From Thermoflexus hugenholtzii JAD2 (lineage in GTDB: Bacteria; Chloroflexota; Anaerolineae; Thermoflexales; Thermoflexaceae), in assembly GCF_900187885.1 (NCBI RefSeq), contig NZ_FYEK01000027.1:87630-151629 (forward strand): DNA of 64,000 nucleotides. The letters are read 5' to 3'. The position numbers were made by a program, and so were the translations under genes. Positions 50,639-59,996 of the stretch are shown one piece after another. Numbering within the stretch: the stretch's first letter is position 1; each line of letters starts with the position of its first letter. A model generated the notes under the pieces. The model ran no database searches. It had not been told where the DNA came from and saw only the letters and a program-made list of their open reading frames with translations.

Positions 50639-52987
50639 ATGGATGGGGAGCGTGGGTATCCCTGGCATCTGCCGCCCGCCCTGGCCCTGCATCTCGAGAT
50701 CCTCCGCTACCCGATCCTGGCCCGCCGGATCCGGGAGCGGATGCGCCAGGAGCTGTTCGCCCGCGGCATCATCACCCCCGAGGCCTTCGAAGCCGAGGTC
50801 CGGGAGAAGGCCCTGATCTCCCAGCGCCTGGAGGGGCTCACCGATCCCTTCGGCCAGGAGTCGGCGGAGGAATGGGAGGAGCGGCTGGCCCAGATCCGGG
50901 ACCAGCTGACGGAGTTCTATTTCGCCTACAACCTCCCCCACAGCCTGTTCGTGGAGATCGTCCGCTCGGTGCTGGAGGAGCGGGCGCCGGGGCACCGCCC
51001 GGTGCTCACCTTCAACCCGGAGCTGGCCCCGGTGGAGGCCCTCTTCGCCCAGGCCGAGGCCTACGAGGCGGCGCCCCCCGAGCAGCGCAAGGCGGTGCTC
51101 CCCCACTTGAAGGAGATCCGCGTGGTGCTCATCAAGAGCATCATCAGCGATCAGCTGGCCTTCGTTGGCATCGCCCGGGAGCATTTCACGTCGGCGGACC
51201 TGCGGGCCATCTACGAGCGGCGCATCGGGCAGGGCAAGATCGGGGGCAAGGCGGCGGGGATGATGCTGGCCTGGCGGGTGCTCCAGGCCCCTGACCCGGA
51301 GGATCCCTTCCCCCTGGCCGAGCGGGTGGGCATCCCGGATTCCTGGTTCATCGGCGCGGACGTCTTCTACGAGTTCATGGAGCGCAACGGGCTGCTCCCT
51401 TACCTGAACCAGAAATACAAGCCCGAGGAGGAGATCCGAGCGGAGTTCCCCGAGGTGCAGCACGCCTTCTTGGCGGGACGCTTTCCGGGCTGGTTCGTCC
51501 AGCGGCTGCGGGACCTGCTCCGGGAGGTCGGACCGCATCCCCTGATCGTGCGGTCCTCCAGCCTCCTGGAGGACAACTTCGGCGCCTCCTTCGCCGGCAA
51601 ATACGAGAGCCACTTCTGCCCCAACCAGGGCTCCCTGGAGGAGAACCTGGAGGCGTTGCTGACGGCCATCAAACGGGTTTACGCCAGCGTCTTCCACCCG
51701 GACCCTCTGATCTACCGGCGGCATGTCGGGCTGCTGGATTACGACGAGCGGATGGCCATCCTGCTCCAGAAGGTGGAGGGGACGCGCTACGGGCGCTACT
51801 TCTTCCCGCCCGTCGCGGGGGTCGCCTACTCCCGTAACCCCTTCCGCTGGAGCCCGCGCATCCGGCGGGAGGACGGCTTCATGCGGATGGTGGTGGGCCT
51901 GGGCACCCGGGCGGTGGAGCGGGTGGCCCACGATTACCCCCGCATGGTCGCCCTCAGCCACCCGGGCCTGCGCCCGGAGAAGGACCCCCAGGCCATCGCC
52001 CGCTACGCCCAGCACTTCATCGACGTCATCGACCTGGAGGAGAACGCCTTCCGCACCCTGCGGGTCCACGAGGTGCTGGAGGGGGATTACCCCGGCCTGG
52101 CTTACCTCGCCGCAGTCCATAAAGGGGACTACCTCCAGCCTCTCATCGGCCGCCACGTGGACCCCCGCGCCCTGGTCCTCACCTTCGACCGCCTGCTCCA
52201 GGAGACGGACTTCGCGCCGCTGATGCGGGCGGTGCTGCGCAAGCTGGAGCGCCACTACGGCCGCCCGGTGGACATCGAGTTCGCGGTCCTCCTGGAGGGC
52301 GGGCGGCCGCCCCGCCCGATGCTGCGGCTGCTCCAGTGCCGCCCGCAGACCGATCGGGAGCAAGCGGCCCGTCCCCGCATCCCTCGGGACGTCCCGGAAG
52401 AAGACATCCTGTTCGCTTCGTATCAGATGGTGCCCCACGGGGCGGTGTATAACATCCGCTACGTCATCTACGTGGATCCGATGGCCTACACCCGCATCCC
52501 GGAGCTGAGCGCCCGCCTGGAGATCGCCCGGGTGATCGGGCGGCTGAACCGCCGGCTGGCAGGGGAGCGGTTCATCCTCATCGGACCCGGGCGCTGGGGA
52601 AGCGTGAACCCGTATCTGGGGGTGAAGGTGGGCTACGCGGACATCTACAATGCCCGGGCGCTGGTGGAGATCGGGCTGCGGGGAGCCCAGGGGTCGCCTG
52701 AGCCCTCCTACGGCACACATTTCTTCCGCGACCTCATCGAGGCGCAGATCTATCCCCTGGCCCTGAGCCCGGACGACGAACGGGCGGCCTTCCGGGCCGA
52801 TTTCTTCCTCCGGGCGCCCAACGTTCTCGCCGCGCTGCTGCCGGAGGAGGCCTCCCACGCGGAGGTGGTGAAGGTCATCGACATCCCCGCCGTGGCCGGC
52901 GGCCGGTATCTCCACCTGGTGATGGACGGCGATCAGGAGGAGGCCATGGCCTACCTGGGGCCGAAGGTGGAGGATCCGGGTGCTTGA
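50639..52987 (+). CDS. PEP synthase/PPDK N-terminal ATP-grasp domain protein
   Basis: 782 aa. The central ATP-grasp-like domain has GKIGGKAAGMMLAWRVL, HPLIVRSSSLLEDNFGASFA and ILLQKVEGTRYGRYF, ending LRLLQCRPQT, as in the pyruvate/phosphate dikinase N-terminal domain. The swivelling phosphohistidine domain and the PEP-binding TIM barrel of full enzymes are absent. Instead there are a ~200-residue helical N-terminus and a C-terminal domain with LIGPGRWGSVNPYLGVKVGY. It could be a kinase/phosphotransferase of unknown target. Same strand as tgt, 44 nt before it. Confidence 0.75.
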   Translation: MDGERGYPWHLPPALALHLEILRYPILARRIRERMRQELFARGIITPEAFEAEVREKALISQRLEGLTDPFGQESAEEWEERLAQIRDQLTEFYFAYNLPHSLFVEIVRSVLEERAPGHRPVLTFNPELAPVEALFAQAEAYEAAPPEQRKAVLPHLKEIRVVLIKSIISDQLAFVGIAREHFTSADLRAIYERRIGQGKIGGKAAGMMLAWRVLQAPDPEDPFPLAERVGIPDSWFIGADVFYEFMERNGLLPYLNQKYKPEEEIRAEFPEVQHAFLAGRFPGWFVQRLRDLLREVGPHPLIVRSSSLLEDNFGASFAGKYESHFCPNQGSLEENLEALLTAIKRVYASVFHPDPLIYRRHVGLLDYDERMAILLQKVEGTRYGRYFFPPVAGVAYSRNPFRWSPRIRREDGFMRMVVGLGTRAVERVAHDYPRMVALSHPGLRPEKDPQAIARYAQHFIDVIDLEENAFRTLRVHEVLEGDYPGLAYLAAVHKGDYLQPLIGRHVDPRALVLTFDRLLQETDFAPLMRAVLRKLERHYGRPVDIEFAVLLEGGRPPRPMLRLLQCRPQTDREQAARPRIPRDVPEEDILFASYQMVPHGAVYNIRYVIYVDPMAYTRIPELSARLEIARVIGRLNRRLAGERFILIGPGRWGSVNPYLGVKVGYADIYNARALVEIGLRGAQGSPEPSYGTHFFRDLIEAQIYPLALSPDDERAAFRADFFLRAPNVLAALLPEEASHAEVVKVIDIPAVAGGRYLHLVMDGDQEEAMAYLGPKVEDPGA

Positions 52988-53031
52988 GATCGGCCCAGCC
53001 GGAACCCTGGCAGAGCTCGGGGGACGAGACG

Positions 53032-54165
53032 ATGCGCGCGGAGCCCATCCGATTCACCCTCCTCGCCCGGGACGGCCGGGCGCGGGCCGGTTTCCTGGAC
53101 ACCCCCCACGGCCGGATCCCGACGCCGTGCTTCGCCCCGGTGGGCACCCAGGGGGCGGTCAAGACCGTGCCGGCGTGGGACCTGGAGGCTCTGGGGGCGA
53201 AGCTCATCCTGGCCAACACCTATCACCTCTATCTGCGGCCCGGGGATGAGCGGATCGCCCGCCTGGGCGGCCTGCACCGCTTCATGGGCTGGGACGGCCC
53301 GATCCTCACCGACAGCGGGGGCTTCCAGATCTTCAGCCTCCAGGGGTTGCGGGAGGTGGACGACGACGGGGTGACCTTCCGCTCCCACCTGGACGGCTCC
53401 CTCCACCGCTTCACCCCGGAGAAGGCGATCCGCATCCAGGAGAACCTGGGGGCGGATCTGATCATGTGTCTGGACGAGTGCCCGCCTCCCCTGGATTACG
53501 ATTACAATGTGCGAGCTCTGGAACGGACCCACCGGTGGGCGGAGCGCTGCCGGGCGGCCCACACCCGCCCGGATCAGGCCCTCTTCGGCATCGTGCAGGG
53601 CGGGGTCTTTGAGGACCTGCGGACCCGGAGCGCCCGCTTCCTGATCGGCCTGGATTTCCCGGGCTACGCCATCGGCGGGCTCTCGGTGGGCGAGCCCAAG
53701 GCCCTCACCTACCGGGTCCTGGAGCTCATGGACGCCCTGCTGCCGGAGGAGAAGCCCCGTTATCTGATGGGCGTGGGGACCCTTCTGGATTTCGTGGAGG
53801 CGGTGGCGCGGGGGGTGGATCTCTTCGATTGCGTGATGCCCACCCGGGTGGCCCGCCACGGGACGGCGATCACGCGGACGGGGCGCCTGAACCTGCGCAA
53901 CGCCCTCTACGCGGAGGACCCCCGGCCCATCGATGAGACGTGCGGCTGCCCCACCTGCGGGCGCTTCTCCCGGGCCTACCTGCGCCACCTGTTCAACGTC
54001 GGGGAGCCCCTGGCGATGTATCTCACCACCCTGCACAACCTCTACACAATGTTCCGGTTCATGGAGGACATGCGGCAGGCCATCCTTGAGGGGCGCTTCG
54101 CGGAGTTCCGGGCCGCCGTCCTGGAGGCCCACGCCGCCCTGGCCCCGGAGGAGGCTGACCGATGA
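53032..54165 (+). CDS. tgt: queuine/preQ1 tRNA-guanine transglycosylase
   Basis: 377-aa enzyme inserting preQ1 at position 34 of tRNA. PTPCFAPVGTQGAVK, active-site ILTDSGGFQIFSL, GIVQGGVFEDLR, and zinc site CGCPTCGRFSRAYLRHLF. Start ATG 53032 is preferred because homology begins at RFTLLARDG; only a weak GGGGGA precedes it. Other queuosine genes are not in the window. It overlaps the HAD gene by 4 nt (ATGA). Confidence 0.93.
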   Translation: MRAEPIRFTLLARDGRARAGFLDTPHGRIPTPCFAPVGTQGAVKTVPAWDLEALGAKLILANTYHLYLRPGDERIARLGGLHRFMGWDGPILTDSGGFQIFSLQGLREVDDDGVTFRSHLDGSLHRFTPEKAIRIQENLGADLIMCLDECPPPLDYDYNVRALERTHRWAERCRAAHTRPDQALFGIVQGGVFEDLRTRSARFLIGLDFPGYAIGGLSVGEPKALTYRVLELMDALLPEEKPRYLMGVGTLLDFVEAVARGVDLFDCVMPTRVARHGTAITRTGRLNLRNALYAEDPRPIDETCGCPTCGRFSRAYLRHLFNVGEPLAMYLTTLHNLYTMFRFMEDMRQAILEGRFAEFRAAVLEAHAALAPEEADR

Positions 54166-54947
54166 GCGCCGCGCCGCGGGCCCCGGAGATCGCGGCGGTC
54201 CTCCTCGATCTCGACGGCACCCTCTACACCGCAGAGGGACCGATCCCGGGCGCCGCCGAGGCGGTGCGGGCCCTCCGGGCGCATGGGGTGACGGTCCGCT
54301 TCGTCACCAACACCACCACCCGCAGCCGCCGGGCCCTGGCCGAGCGGCTGAACCGCATGGGCTTCCCGGCCGTCCCGGAGGAGATCTACAGTCCGCCCTG
54401 GGCGGCGGGCTGCTTCCTGCGGGCCCGGGGCGCCCGGGCCTTCCTGCTGGTGCCGGAGGGCGCGCGGGAGGACTTCGCCGGCGTCCCGGAGGATGACCAA
54501 CGGCCCGATTACGTGGTGGTAGGGGATCTGGGGGAAGATTGGACCTTTGAACGCCTGAACCGGGCCTTCCGGCTGATCCTGGAGGAAGGCGCCGGCCTCA
54601 TCGGCCTGGGGCGAACCCGTTACTGGCGGGCGGCGGACGGGCTCCGGCTGGATGTCGGTCCTTTCGTCGCCGCCCTGGAGGAGGCCACCGGGCGGAAGGC
54701 CCTCATCCTGGGGAAGCCGGATCCCGCCTTCTTCCGGTTGATCCTGGAGGATCTGAAGGTGCCGCCGGAGCGAGTGGCGATGGTGGGGGACGACATCGAG
54801 ATCGACGTCGGCGGGGCGCAGGGGGTTGGGATGCGGGGCGTCCTGGTGCGGACCGGCAAGTTCCGCCCGGCGGACCTGGAGGGATCGATCCGCCCGGATG
54901 CCGTGTTGGGCTCCGTGGCCGAGCTGCCCGTGTGGCGGTTCGGGTAA
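54162..54947 (+). CDS. HAD-IIA family phosphatase (NagD/LHPP-like)
   Basis: 261 aa. Motif I LLDLDGTLYTAEGPIPGA, motif II FVTNTTTRSRRALAERL, motif III lysine in LILGKPDPAFFRLIL, motif IV MVGDDIEIDVGGAQGVGMRG. It is close to the LHPP-like subgroup of IIA phosphatases. The substrate is uncertain. It is translationally coupled to tgt. Confidence 0.88.
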   Translation: MSAAPRAPEIAAVLLDLDGTLYTAEGPIPGAAEAVRALRAHGVTVRFVTNTTTRSRRALAERLNRMGFPAVPEEIYSPPWAAGCFLRARGARAFLLVPEGAREDFAGVPEDDQRPDYVVVGDLGEDWTFERLNRAFRLILEEGAGLIGLGRTRYWRAADGLRLDVGPFVAALEEATGRKALILGKPDPAFFRLILEDLKVPPERVAMVGDDIEIDVGGAQGVGMRGVLVRTGKFRPADLEGSIRPDAVLGSVAELPVWRFG

Positions 54948-54952
54948 CCGAA

Positions 54953-54985
54953 CCGGCGGGGGCGCCCGGTCAGCGCCCCCGCCGG
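54953..54985. terminator. bidirectional terminator between HAD gene and secreted protein gene
   Basis: CCGGCGGGGGCGC (54953-54965) pairs with GCGCCCCCGCCGG (54973-54985), followed by CGTTT on +. Confidence 0.7.
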
Positions 54986-54998
54986 CGTTTCGCGAGGC

Positions 54999-56510
54999 TC
55001 ACTTGCCCTTCCCCTTCTCCTGGCCGGGCGGCGTCTCCGGCCGCTTCTCCTGCCCGGGCGGGGTCTCGGGCCGCTGCTCCTGGTGAGGCTTGTTCTCAGG
55101 CCGGTGCTCCAGCCCGGGCGGCATCTCCGGCCGCTTCTCCAGCCCAGGCGGGGTCTCCGGCCGCCCGCCGCCCTGCTTCGGCGGCATAGCCGGCCCGGCC
55201 TCCACGTTCTCACAGTGCGGGACGCCCATCCTCCCCTCATTGAAGGCCGCCAGGACCTCCGCCCAATGGATCAGGGTCTGGCCCTCCGGCGACGAGGCCG
55301 GGACGCCGGGGCTGTGGCTTCCGAACCAGGCCGTGGCGGCGTCGATCACCGCCGACACCTCCAGCGGCGGCGTCGCCCCGTTCGCCACGTTCAGGACCGC
55401 GGCGATGTATTGGTGGGCCAGGATGTAATACGCGTCCCCGCGAGGTGCTGTCCAGAGGACCTGCATCCAGGTCTTCCCGCTGGAGAAGAAGGTGGCGTCC
55501 GGGGAATAGCCCTCCGGCCAGGCATCCGGGTGGGTCTTCCAGAAGCCATAGGTGAGGACGCAGCCGACCGGGCACGGTGGGGCCGTCAGGTGCACCACCG
55601 CCTCCGCCGTGCGGGTTTCGTGGGTGTCCCCTTCGGTCAGGGTGGCGACGTTGTGGAGCTCCGCCATCACATCGCAGGCCGTCTCGTTGGTGATGGTCTT
55701 GTGGAAGGACACGGAGCCGGAATCGTGGAAGGTCCACGGCCCGGTCTCACTGGGCATGCAGGTGAAGCCAGCGGGGCAGTGCTCCTCATCGCTCACCGAG
55801 GCGGATTCGTCCACTTCGACCACCGTAGGCGAATCCGGCAGGGAGAAGCCCGCCTTCGGCTCCGGCCCGAAGGGCTCGCCGAGATGACCGGAGTGGTTGG
55901 TGATGGTGACGTGGGCGCGGTTGCGATACTGGGTGACGCCCTCAAGCGGCGTGAAGGGGATCTCGTAGTCATAACAATGGGACTCGCCCGGATCAAGGAT
56001 CGGCTTTTCGGTGATGTCCACCGTCACCGTGAGGAAGGGGGTCCAATCGGTCACATCTGGAGGCTTCTTGTATTCCACGATGTCGGTGATCGCCAGGCCC
56101 TCGGTAGCCGCTTCCCCGGTGTTGGTGACGCAGATCGTGCCGCGCACGCCGGCGGATTCGCTCTCCCCGACCTTCTCCCGGGTTACCACGATGGTATACA
56201 TCACCTCCCCGCTCTCCCCGCGGGCGAGGGTGAGGGCGTCCGGGGAGGCCGACTTGGTGAGGGACCAGTCGTAGGTGATGACGTGGGTCCAGAAGCCCTC
56301 CGCGGTTTTGTCTGCAGCAATCGAGGTGCCGGCCTCGCCCTGCTGGGGATCCGCGCGAGGTGGGGCGATCTCCCGGCCTCCGGTCCATCCGGAGACCACG
56401 GCGGCGAGGCCGGAGGGGCTTCCGGCCGCTGCCATGGCGGTGCCGAAGGCCACCAGGGCGATGGCCGCGATGGCGATCACGAGCCCCAGCCGCAACCATG
56501 TGCTCCGCAT
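54999..56510 (-). CDS. secreted protein with TYGFWKTHP motif and Pro-rich repeat tail
   Basis: 503 aa. A signal peptide (LVIAIAAIALVAFGTAMAAA) is followed by beta-rich segments (YDWSLTKSASPDALTLARGE, VRGTICVTNTGEAATEGLAI) like those of surface DUF11/CARDB-type modules. A domain with CVLTYGFWKTHPDAWPEGY then follows, a motif frequent in bacterial secreted proteins. The tail consists of about six repeats of RPETPPGQEK/RPEMPPGLEH type, ending GKGK. Likely cell-surface or matrix protein. It is transcribed from an A+T-rich promoter region with tandem 9-bp repeats. Confidence 0.8.
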   Translation of the reverse strand: MRSTWLRLGLVIAIAAIALVAFGTAMAAAGSPSGLAAVVSGWTGGREIAPPRADPQQGEAGTSIAADKTAEGFWTHVITYDWSLTKSASPDALTLARGESGEVMYTIVVTREKVGESESAGVRGTICVTNTGEAATEGLAITDIVEYKKPPDVTDWTPFLTVTVDITEKPILDPGESHCYDYEIPFTPLEGVTQYRNRAHVTITNHSGHLGEPFGPEPKAGFSLPDSPTVVEVDESASVSDEEHCPAGFTCMPSETGPWTFHDSGSVSFHKTITNETACDVMAELHNVATLTEGDTHETRTAEAVVHLTAPPCPVGCVLTYGFWKTHPDAWPEGYSPDATFFSSGKTWMQVLWTAPRGDAYYILAHQYIAAVLNVANGATPPLEVSAVIDAATAWFGSHSPGVPASSPEGQTLIHWAEVLAAFNEGRMGVPHCENVEAGPAMPPKQGGGRPETPPGLEKRPEMPPGLEHRPENKPHQEQRPETPPGQEKRPETPPGQEKGKGK

Positions 56511-56586
56511 AGGTCACCTCCTCTCAACTTTAATGCGCTTTCTACCTGAAATACCGTTATTCGCTGCTCGAAGGATATGGTTATGG

Positions 56587-56631
56587 ATTATATAACCTAA
56601 GTTATGAAATTTTTACTTTAGATACTTTAGA
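56587..56631 (-). promoter_or_regulatory. promoter and tandem repeat upstream of the secreted protein gene
   Basis: TATAAT (56592-56587) with a poor -35 (TAAAAA). Immediately upstream two perfect copies of TCTAAAGTA lie head to tail (56631-56614). The A+T-rich context and missing -35 suggest activator control. Confidence 0.5.
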
Positions 56632-56747
56632 GGTGGAGGGATAAAGGATTCACGGCAGCCGCCCCTTTTGTTCTCATCGATTTCAGGGGCAGCGGGCGGC
56701 CCTGCAGCGGCGAAAACCAAGCCGCGCAGGCCGGAACTCGAACCCCG

Positions 56748-56806
56748 GCATGACCGGCTAGCCCCTGGCAAGGTCATGCGTGTGTAGAGGCGACCAGCCG
56801 GTCGCC
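56748..56806. repeat. two inverted repeats in the 56.5-57.0 kb gap
   Basis: GCATGACC (56748-56755) pairs with GGTCATGC (56772-56779), and GGCGACC (56789-56795) pairs with GGTCGCC (56800-56806). The second resembles the hairpin at 11686. No gene was recognised between 56511 and 57013. Confidence 0.5.
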
Positions 56807-56947
56807 CCTCCAGCTACTGGCATCCCGTCGATAAAGCAGGAAGCAGCCGGTCATGGATTTCATCCCAAGCGGGTGAGATCCAATGATGGGTTGCGGAACG
56901 GATCGGTTTCGGGGTTCCGGACGGAGAAGAGGTGAGCGCTTTCGGTT

Positions 56948-56990
56948 CCCGCCCGGAGGGCGGTCCTGTGGAGGCCGTCCTCCGGGCGGG
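56948..56990 (-). terminator. terminator of the first glutamate dehydrogenase gene
   Basis: CCCGCCCGGAGG (56948-56959) pairs with CCTCCGGGCGGG (56979-56990), 24 nt after the gdh stop. Confidence 0.6.
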
Positions 56991-57013
56991 TGTCGGTGGG
57001 GGATGGGGTGGTC

Positions 57014-58357
57014 TCAGGGATAAATCCCCCGGATGAGGGTGGCCTGGGCGACGCGCCAGATGGCCAGGGCCTGGGCCGCCGTGCGGTAGTCGCCGCGCTT
57101 CAGGCCGTAGGGGCGGAGCTCCTCCTCCTTGGCCAGCACCTCGTAGAAGGCGCGCTTCAGGATCCGCTCCATCCGGCTGTTGATCTCCTCCTCCGTCCAG
57201 AAGAACGACTGCAGATCCTGCACCCACTCGAAGTAGGAGGCGATCACCCCGCCCGCGTTGCACAGGATGTCCGGGACGATGAAAACCCCCTTCTCGATCA
57301 GGATCTCGTCGGCCTCGGGGGTGGTGGGGCCGTTGGCGCCCTCGGCCAGGATGCGGGCCTGGATGGAGGGGGCGTTCTCCGCCGTGATCTGGTTCTCCAG
57401 GGCGGCGGGGATGAGCACATCCACCTTCAGCGTCAGGAGCTCCGCGTTGGAGATGGGCTCCCCCTCGGGGAATCCCACTACGGTCCGGTGTCGACGGACG
57501 TGTTCGACGAGCTGGGGGATGTTCAGGCCTTTCGGGTGGTAGACGCCGCCGTGGACGTCGCTGACAGCCACCACCTTCGCCCCCATCTGGTGGGCGGTGA
57601 GGGCGGCATAGGAGCCCACGTTCCCGAAGCCCTGGATGGCGAGGGTGGCCTGCTCGATGGGGATGCGGTTCACCTTCAGGGCCTCGGCCACCACCATCAT
57701 CACCCCGCGGCCGGTCGCCTCCACCCGCCCCATCGTCCCTCCGACTTCCAGAGGTTTCCCGGTGACCACGGCGGGCTGGGTGAAGCCGGTGTGCATGGAG
57801 TAGGTGTCCATGATCCAGGCCATGATCTGGGGGTTGGTCCCCACATCCGGTGCGGGGACGTCCCCACCCGGGTGCATCAGCAGGCTGATCTCGGTGGCGT
57901 AGCGGCGGGTGAGGCGTTCCAGCTCCCGGGGGGAGAGCGCGTTGGGGTCCACAGCCACGCCGCCTTTGGCGCCCCCGTAGGGGATGTTCACCAGGGCGCA
58001 CTTCCAGGTCATCCACATGGCCAGGGCCCGCACCTCCTCCAGGGTGACATCCGGGTGGTAGCGGATGCCGCCCTTGGTGGGGCCGCGGACGGCGTTGTGG
58101 TGCACCCGGTAGCCGGTGAACATGCGGATGGAGCCGTCGTCCATCTGGACGGGGAAGTTGACGATCAGCTCCCGTTTGGGGCGGCGCAGGAACTCGATCA
58201 GCCCCCGCTTGAGGGGATGGCCCGAGGCTTCCAGGATATGGGCGGCCTTGTCGAACTGGGCCAGGGCGGCCTGCCAGGCCTGCAACCCTTTCCGGATGGC
58301 CTCCGGAGAAGAGTAGGATGGACTGTAGATCGGCGCTTCGATGCGATCGCCCTCCAT
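57014..58357 (-). CDS. gdhA: glutamate dehydrogenase (paralog 1)
   Basis: 447-aa Glu/Leu/Phe/Val dehydrogenase interconverting glutamate with 2-oxoglutarate and ammonia. Substrate-domain lysines are in [12 protein letters not shown] and [15 protein letters not shown], the acidic catalytic region is [18 protein letters not shown], and the Rossmann motif is [12 protein letters not shown]. An extra ~25-residue N-terminus is present compared with paralog 2. CAAGGAGG lies 5 nt before the ATG. It follows paralog 2 after an own terminator, so it may have a separate promoter. Confidence 0.93.
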   Translation of the reverse strand: MEGDRIEAPIYSPSYSSPEAIRKGLQAWQAALAQFDKAAHILEASGHPLKRGLIEFLRRPKRELIVNFPVQMDDGSIRMFTGYRVHHNAVRGPTKGGIRYHPDVTLEEVRALAMWMTWKCALVNIPYGGAKGGVAVDPNALSPRELERLTRRYATEISLLMHPGGDVPAPDVGTNPQIMAWIMDTYSMHTGFTQPAVVTGKPLEVGGTMGRVEATGRGVMMVVAEALKVNRIPIEQATLAIQGFGNVGSYAALTAHQMGAKVVAVSDVHGGVYHPKGLNIPQLVEHVRRHRTVVGFPEGEPISNAELLTLKVDVLIPAALENQITAENAPSIQARILAEGANGPTTPEADEILIEKGVFIVPDILCNAGGVIASYFEWVQDLQSFFWTEEEINSRMERILKRAFYEVLAKEEELRPYGLKRGDYRTAAQALAIWRVAQATLIRGIYP

Positions 58358-58394
58358 AGTCCCTCCTTGCGCATGGATCTATCGCCCATAAATT

Positions 58395-58424
58395 CCGGAG
58401 GGCCAGCCGATGCTGGCCCTCCGG
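58395..58424 (-). terminator. terminator between the two glutamate dehydrogenase genes
   Basis: Perfect 13-bp stem CCGGAGGGCCAGC / GCTGGCCCTCCGG with a CGAT loop, followed on the minus strand by AATTTATGG. Confidence 0.7.
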
Positions 58425-58449
58425 GAACCGTCGGGGCCGGGATGGAAGT

Positions 58450-59718
58450 TTACACCCAGCCCCGCAACCGCATGGCCTCCACCACCCGCTCGATGGCCAC
58501 GATGTAGGCGCCCAGCCGGTTGTGCACCCGGTAGCGCCGGGCCGTCTCGTGCACGGCGTGGAAGGCCGCGGTCATCTTCTCGTCCAGGCGCTGGTGCACC
58601 TCCGCCTCGCTCCAGTAATACCCGTAGGCGTTCTGGACCATCTCGAAGTAGGAGACCGTCACCCCGCCGGCGTTGCAGAGGAAGTCCGGGATGACGTAGA
58701 TCCCCTTGTCGTGGAGGATGTGGTCGGCCTCTGGGGTGGTCGGCCCGTTGGCCAGCTCGGCCACGATGCGGGCCCGGATGCGCGGCGCGTTCTCGGCGGT
58801 GATCTGGTTCTCCAGGGCTGCCGGGAAGAGCACCGTCACCGGCAGCTCCAGCAGCTCCTCGTTGGTGAGGGCCTCCGCCCCAGGGAAGCCCACCACGGTC
58901 CCGTGCTCCCGCTTCCAGGCCGACAGGGCGGCGAAGTCCAGCCCCTTCGGGTTGTAGACCCCGCCCTGGGAGTCACTGACCGCCACCACCTTCAGGCCCA
59001 GGAGCTCGGTCCCCAGGCGGTGGGCGTGCTGGCCGGCGTTCCCGTAGCCCTGGATGGCAGCGGTGGCCCCGTTCAGGTCCAGGCCCAGGACCTTCGCCGC
59101 CTCCCGGGTGGCGTAGATGCCACCGCGGGCGGTGGCGTCCTCCCGGCCCTTGCTCCCGCCCAGGGGCAGGGGCTTGCCGGTGATCACGCCGGGCGCGTTG
59201 TAGCCGACGATGGTGCTGTATTCATCCATCATCCAGGCCATGATCTGGGGGTTGGTGTAGACATCCGGCGCGGGCACGTCCCGCTCCGGCCCGATGAAGG
59301 GGGCGATGGCCCGGATGTAGGCGCGGCTGATGCGCTCCAGCTCCCCCTGGGAGAGATGCTTGGGATCGCACACCACGCCGCCTTTCCCACCGCCCAGGGG
59401 CAGGTCCATCACCGCGGTCTTCCAGGTCATCCACGCCGCCAGGGCCCGGACGGTGTCGAGGGTCTCCTGAGGGTGATAGCGGATGCCGCCCTTGGCCGGA
59501 CCGCGGGCGTCGTTATACTGCACGCGGAAGCCCCGGAAGATGCGGATCGAGCCGTCGTCCATCCGGACGGGGAAGGTCACCTGGATCTCCAGCTTGGGCC
59601 AGCGGAGCATCTCGTGGATGTGGGGCTCCAGGCCGATCACCTGGGCGACCTCATCCAGCTGCTTCTGGACGATCTCGAAGGGGTTCAGGGTCTCCGGCTT
59701 GATCTGTTCCACCGCCAT
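58450..59718 (-). CDS. gdhA: glutamate dehydrogenase (paralog 2)
   Basis: 422-aa dehydrogenase of the same family: [63 protein letters not shown], and the shared [15 protein letters not shown]. The two enzymes are clearly divergent, so they may differ in cofactor or form a mixed oligomer, as in thermophiles with paired GDH subunits. AAAAGGAG lies 9 nt before the ATG. Transcribed from a strong promoter with a structured leader. Confidence 0.93.
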   Translation of the reverse strand: MAVEQIKPETLNPFEIVQKQLDEVAQVIGLEPHIHEMLRWPKLEIQVTFPVRMDDGSIRIFRGFRVQYNDARGPAKGGIRYHPQETLDTVRALAAWMTWKTAVMDLPLGGGKGGVVCDPKHLSQGELERISRAYIRAIAPFIGPERDVPAPDVYTNPQIMAWMMDEYSTIVGYNAPGVITGKPLPLGGSKGREDATARGGIYATREAAKVLGLDLNGATAAIQGYGNAGQHAHRLGTELLGLKVVAVSDSQGGVYNPKGLDFAALSAWKREHGTVVGFPGAEALTNEELLELPVTVLFPAALENQITAENAPRIRARIVAELANGPTTPEADHILHDKGIYVIPDFLCNAGGVTVSYFEMVQNAYGYYWSEAEVHQRLDEKMTAAFHAVHETARRYRVHNRLGAYIVAIERVVEAMRLRGWV

Positions 59719-59763
59719 GGCGATCGCTCCTTTTGGGAGATAGAAGATGGGGTAGGGTCTCCG

Positions 59764-59826
59764 GGATCGCAGGGCCCGGAAAATAATACGGGGCCACCCC
59801 GGGCGAGGTGGCCCCGTATGCGATCC
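59764..59826 (-). promoter_or_regulatory. attenuator-like hairpin in the gdh leader
   Basis: ATACGGGGCCACC (59786-59798) pairs with GGTGGCCCCGTAT (59807-59819), followed on the minus strand by TATTTTC, the form of an intrinsic terminator, within the 5' leader. Outer arms GGATCGCA/TGCGATCC (59826-59819 and 59771-59764) could form a competing or extended stem. Confidence 0.55.
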
Positions 59827-59898
59827 TCCGGTCCGCTTTCCGAACGATCTTCCCCAACCCCATGGGATCCGTGCGGGAACTCCAATCAGCCTGCTTTC

Positions 59899-59927
59899 AT
59901 TCTACCCGGAAGAGGCCGCTCCGTCAA
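59899..59927 (-). promoter_or_regulatory. promoter of the gdh paralog 2 gene
   Basis: TTGACG (59927-59922), 17-bp spacer, TAGAAT (59904-59899). The transcript would start near 59892, leaving a leader of about 170 nt. Confidence 0.7.
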
Positions 59928-59996
59928 CCCGGCGCGCCCGGCGAATCGCCTCGCCCCGGGTCTTCCCGTTCGGGAGACGGGGCGATCGCGGAATGC

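Noticed and set aside
56725-56760. tRNA-like T-arm (GGTTCGAGTTCC on the minus strand)
   Set aside because: No acceptor stem, D-arm or anticodon arm could be folded around it. The surrounding inverted repeats pair differently.
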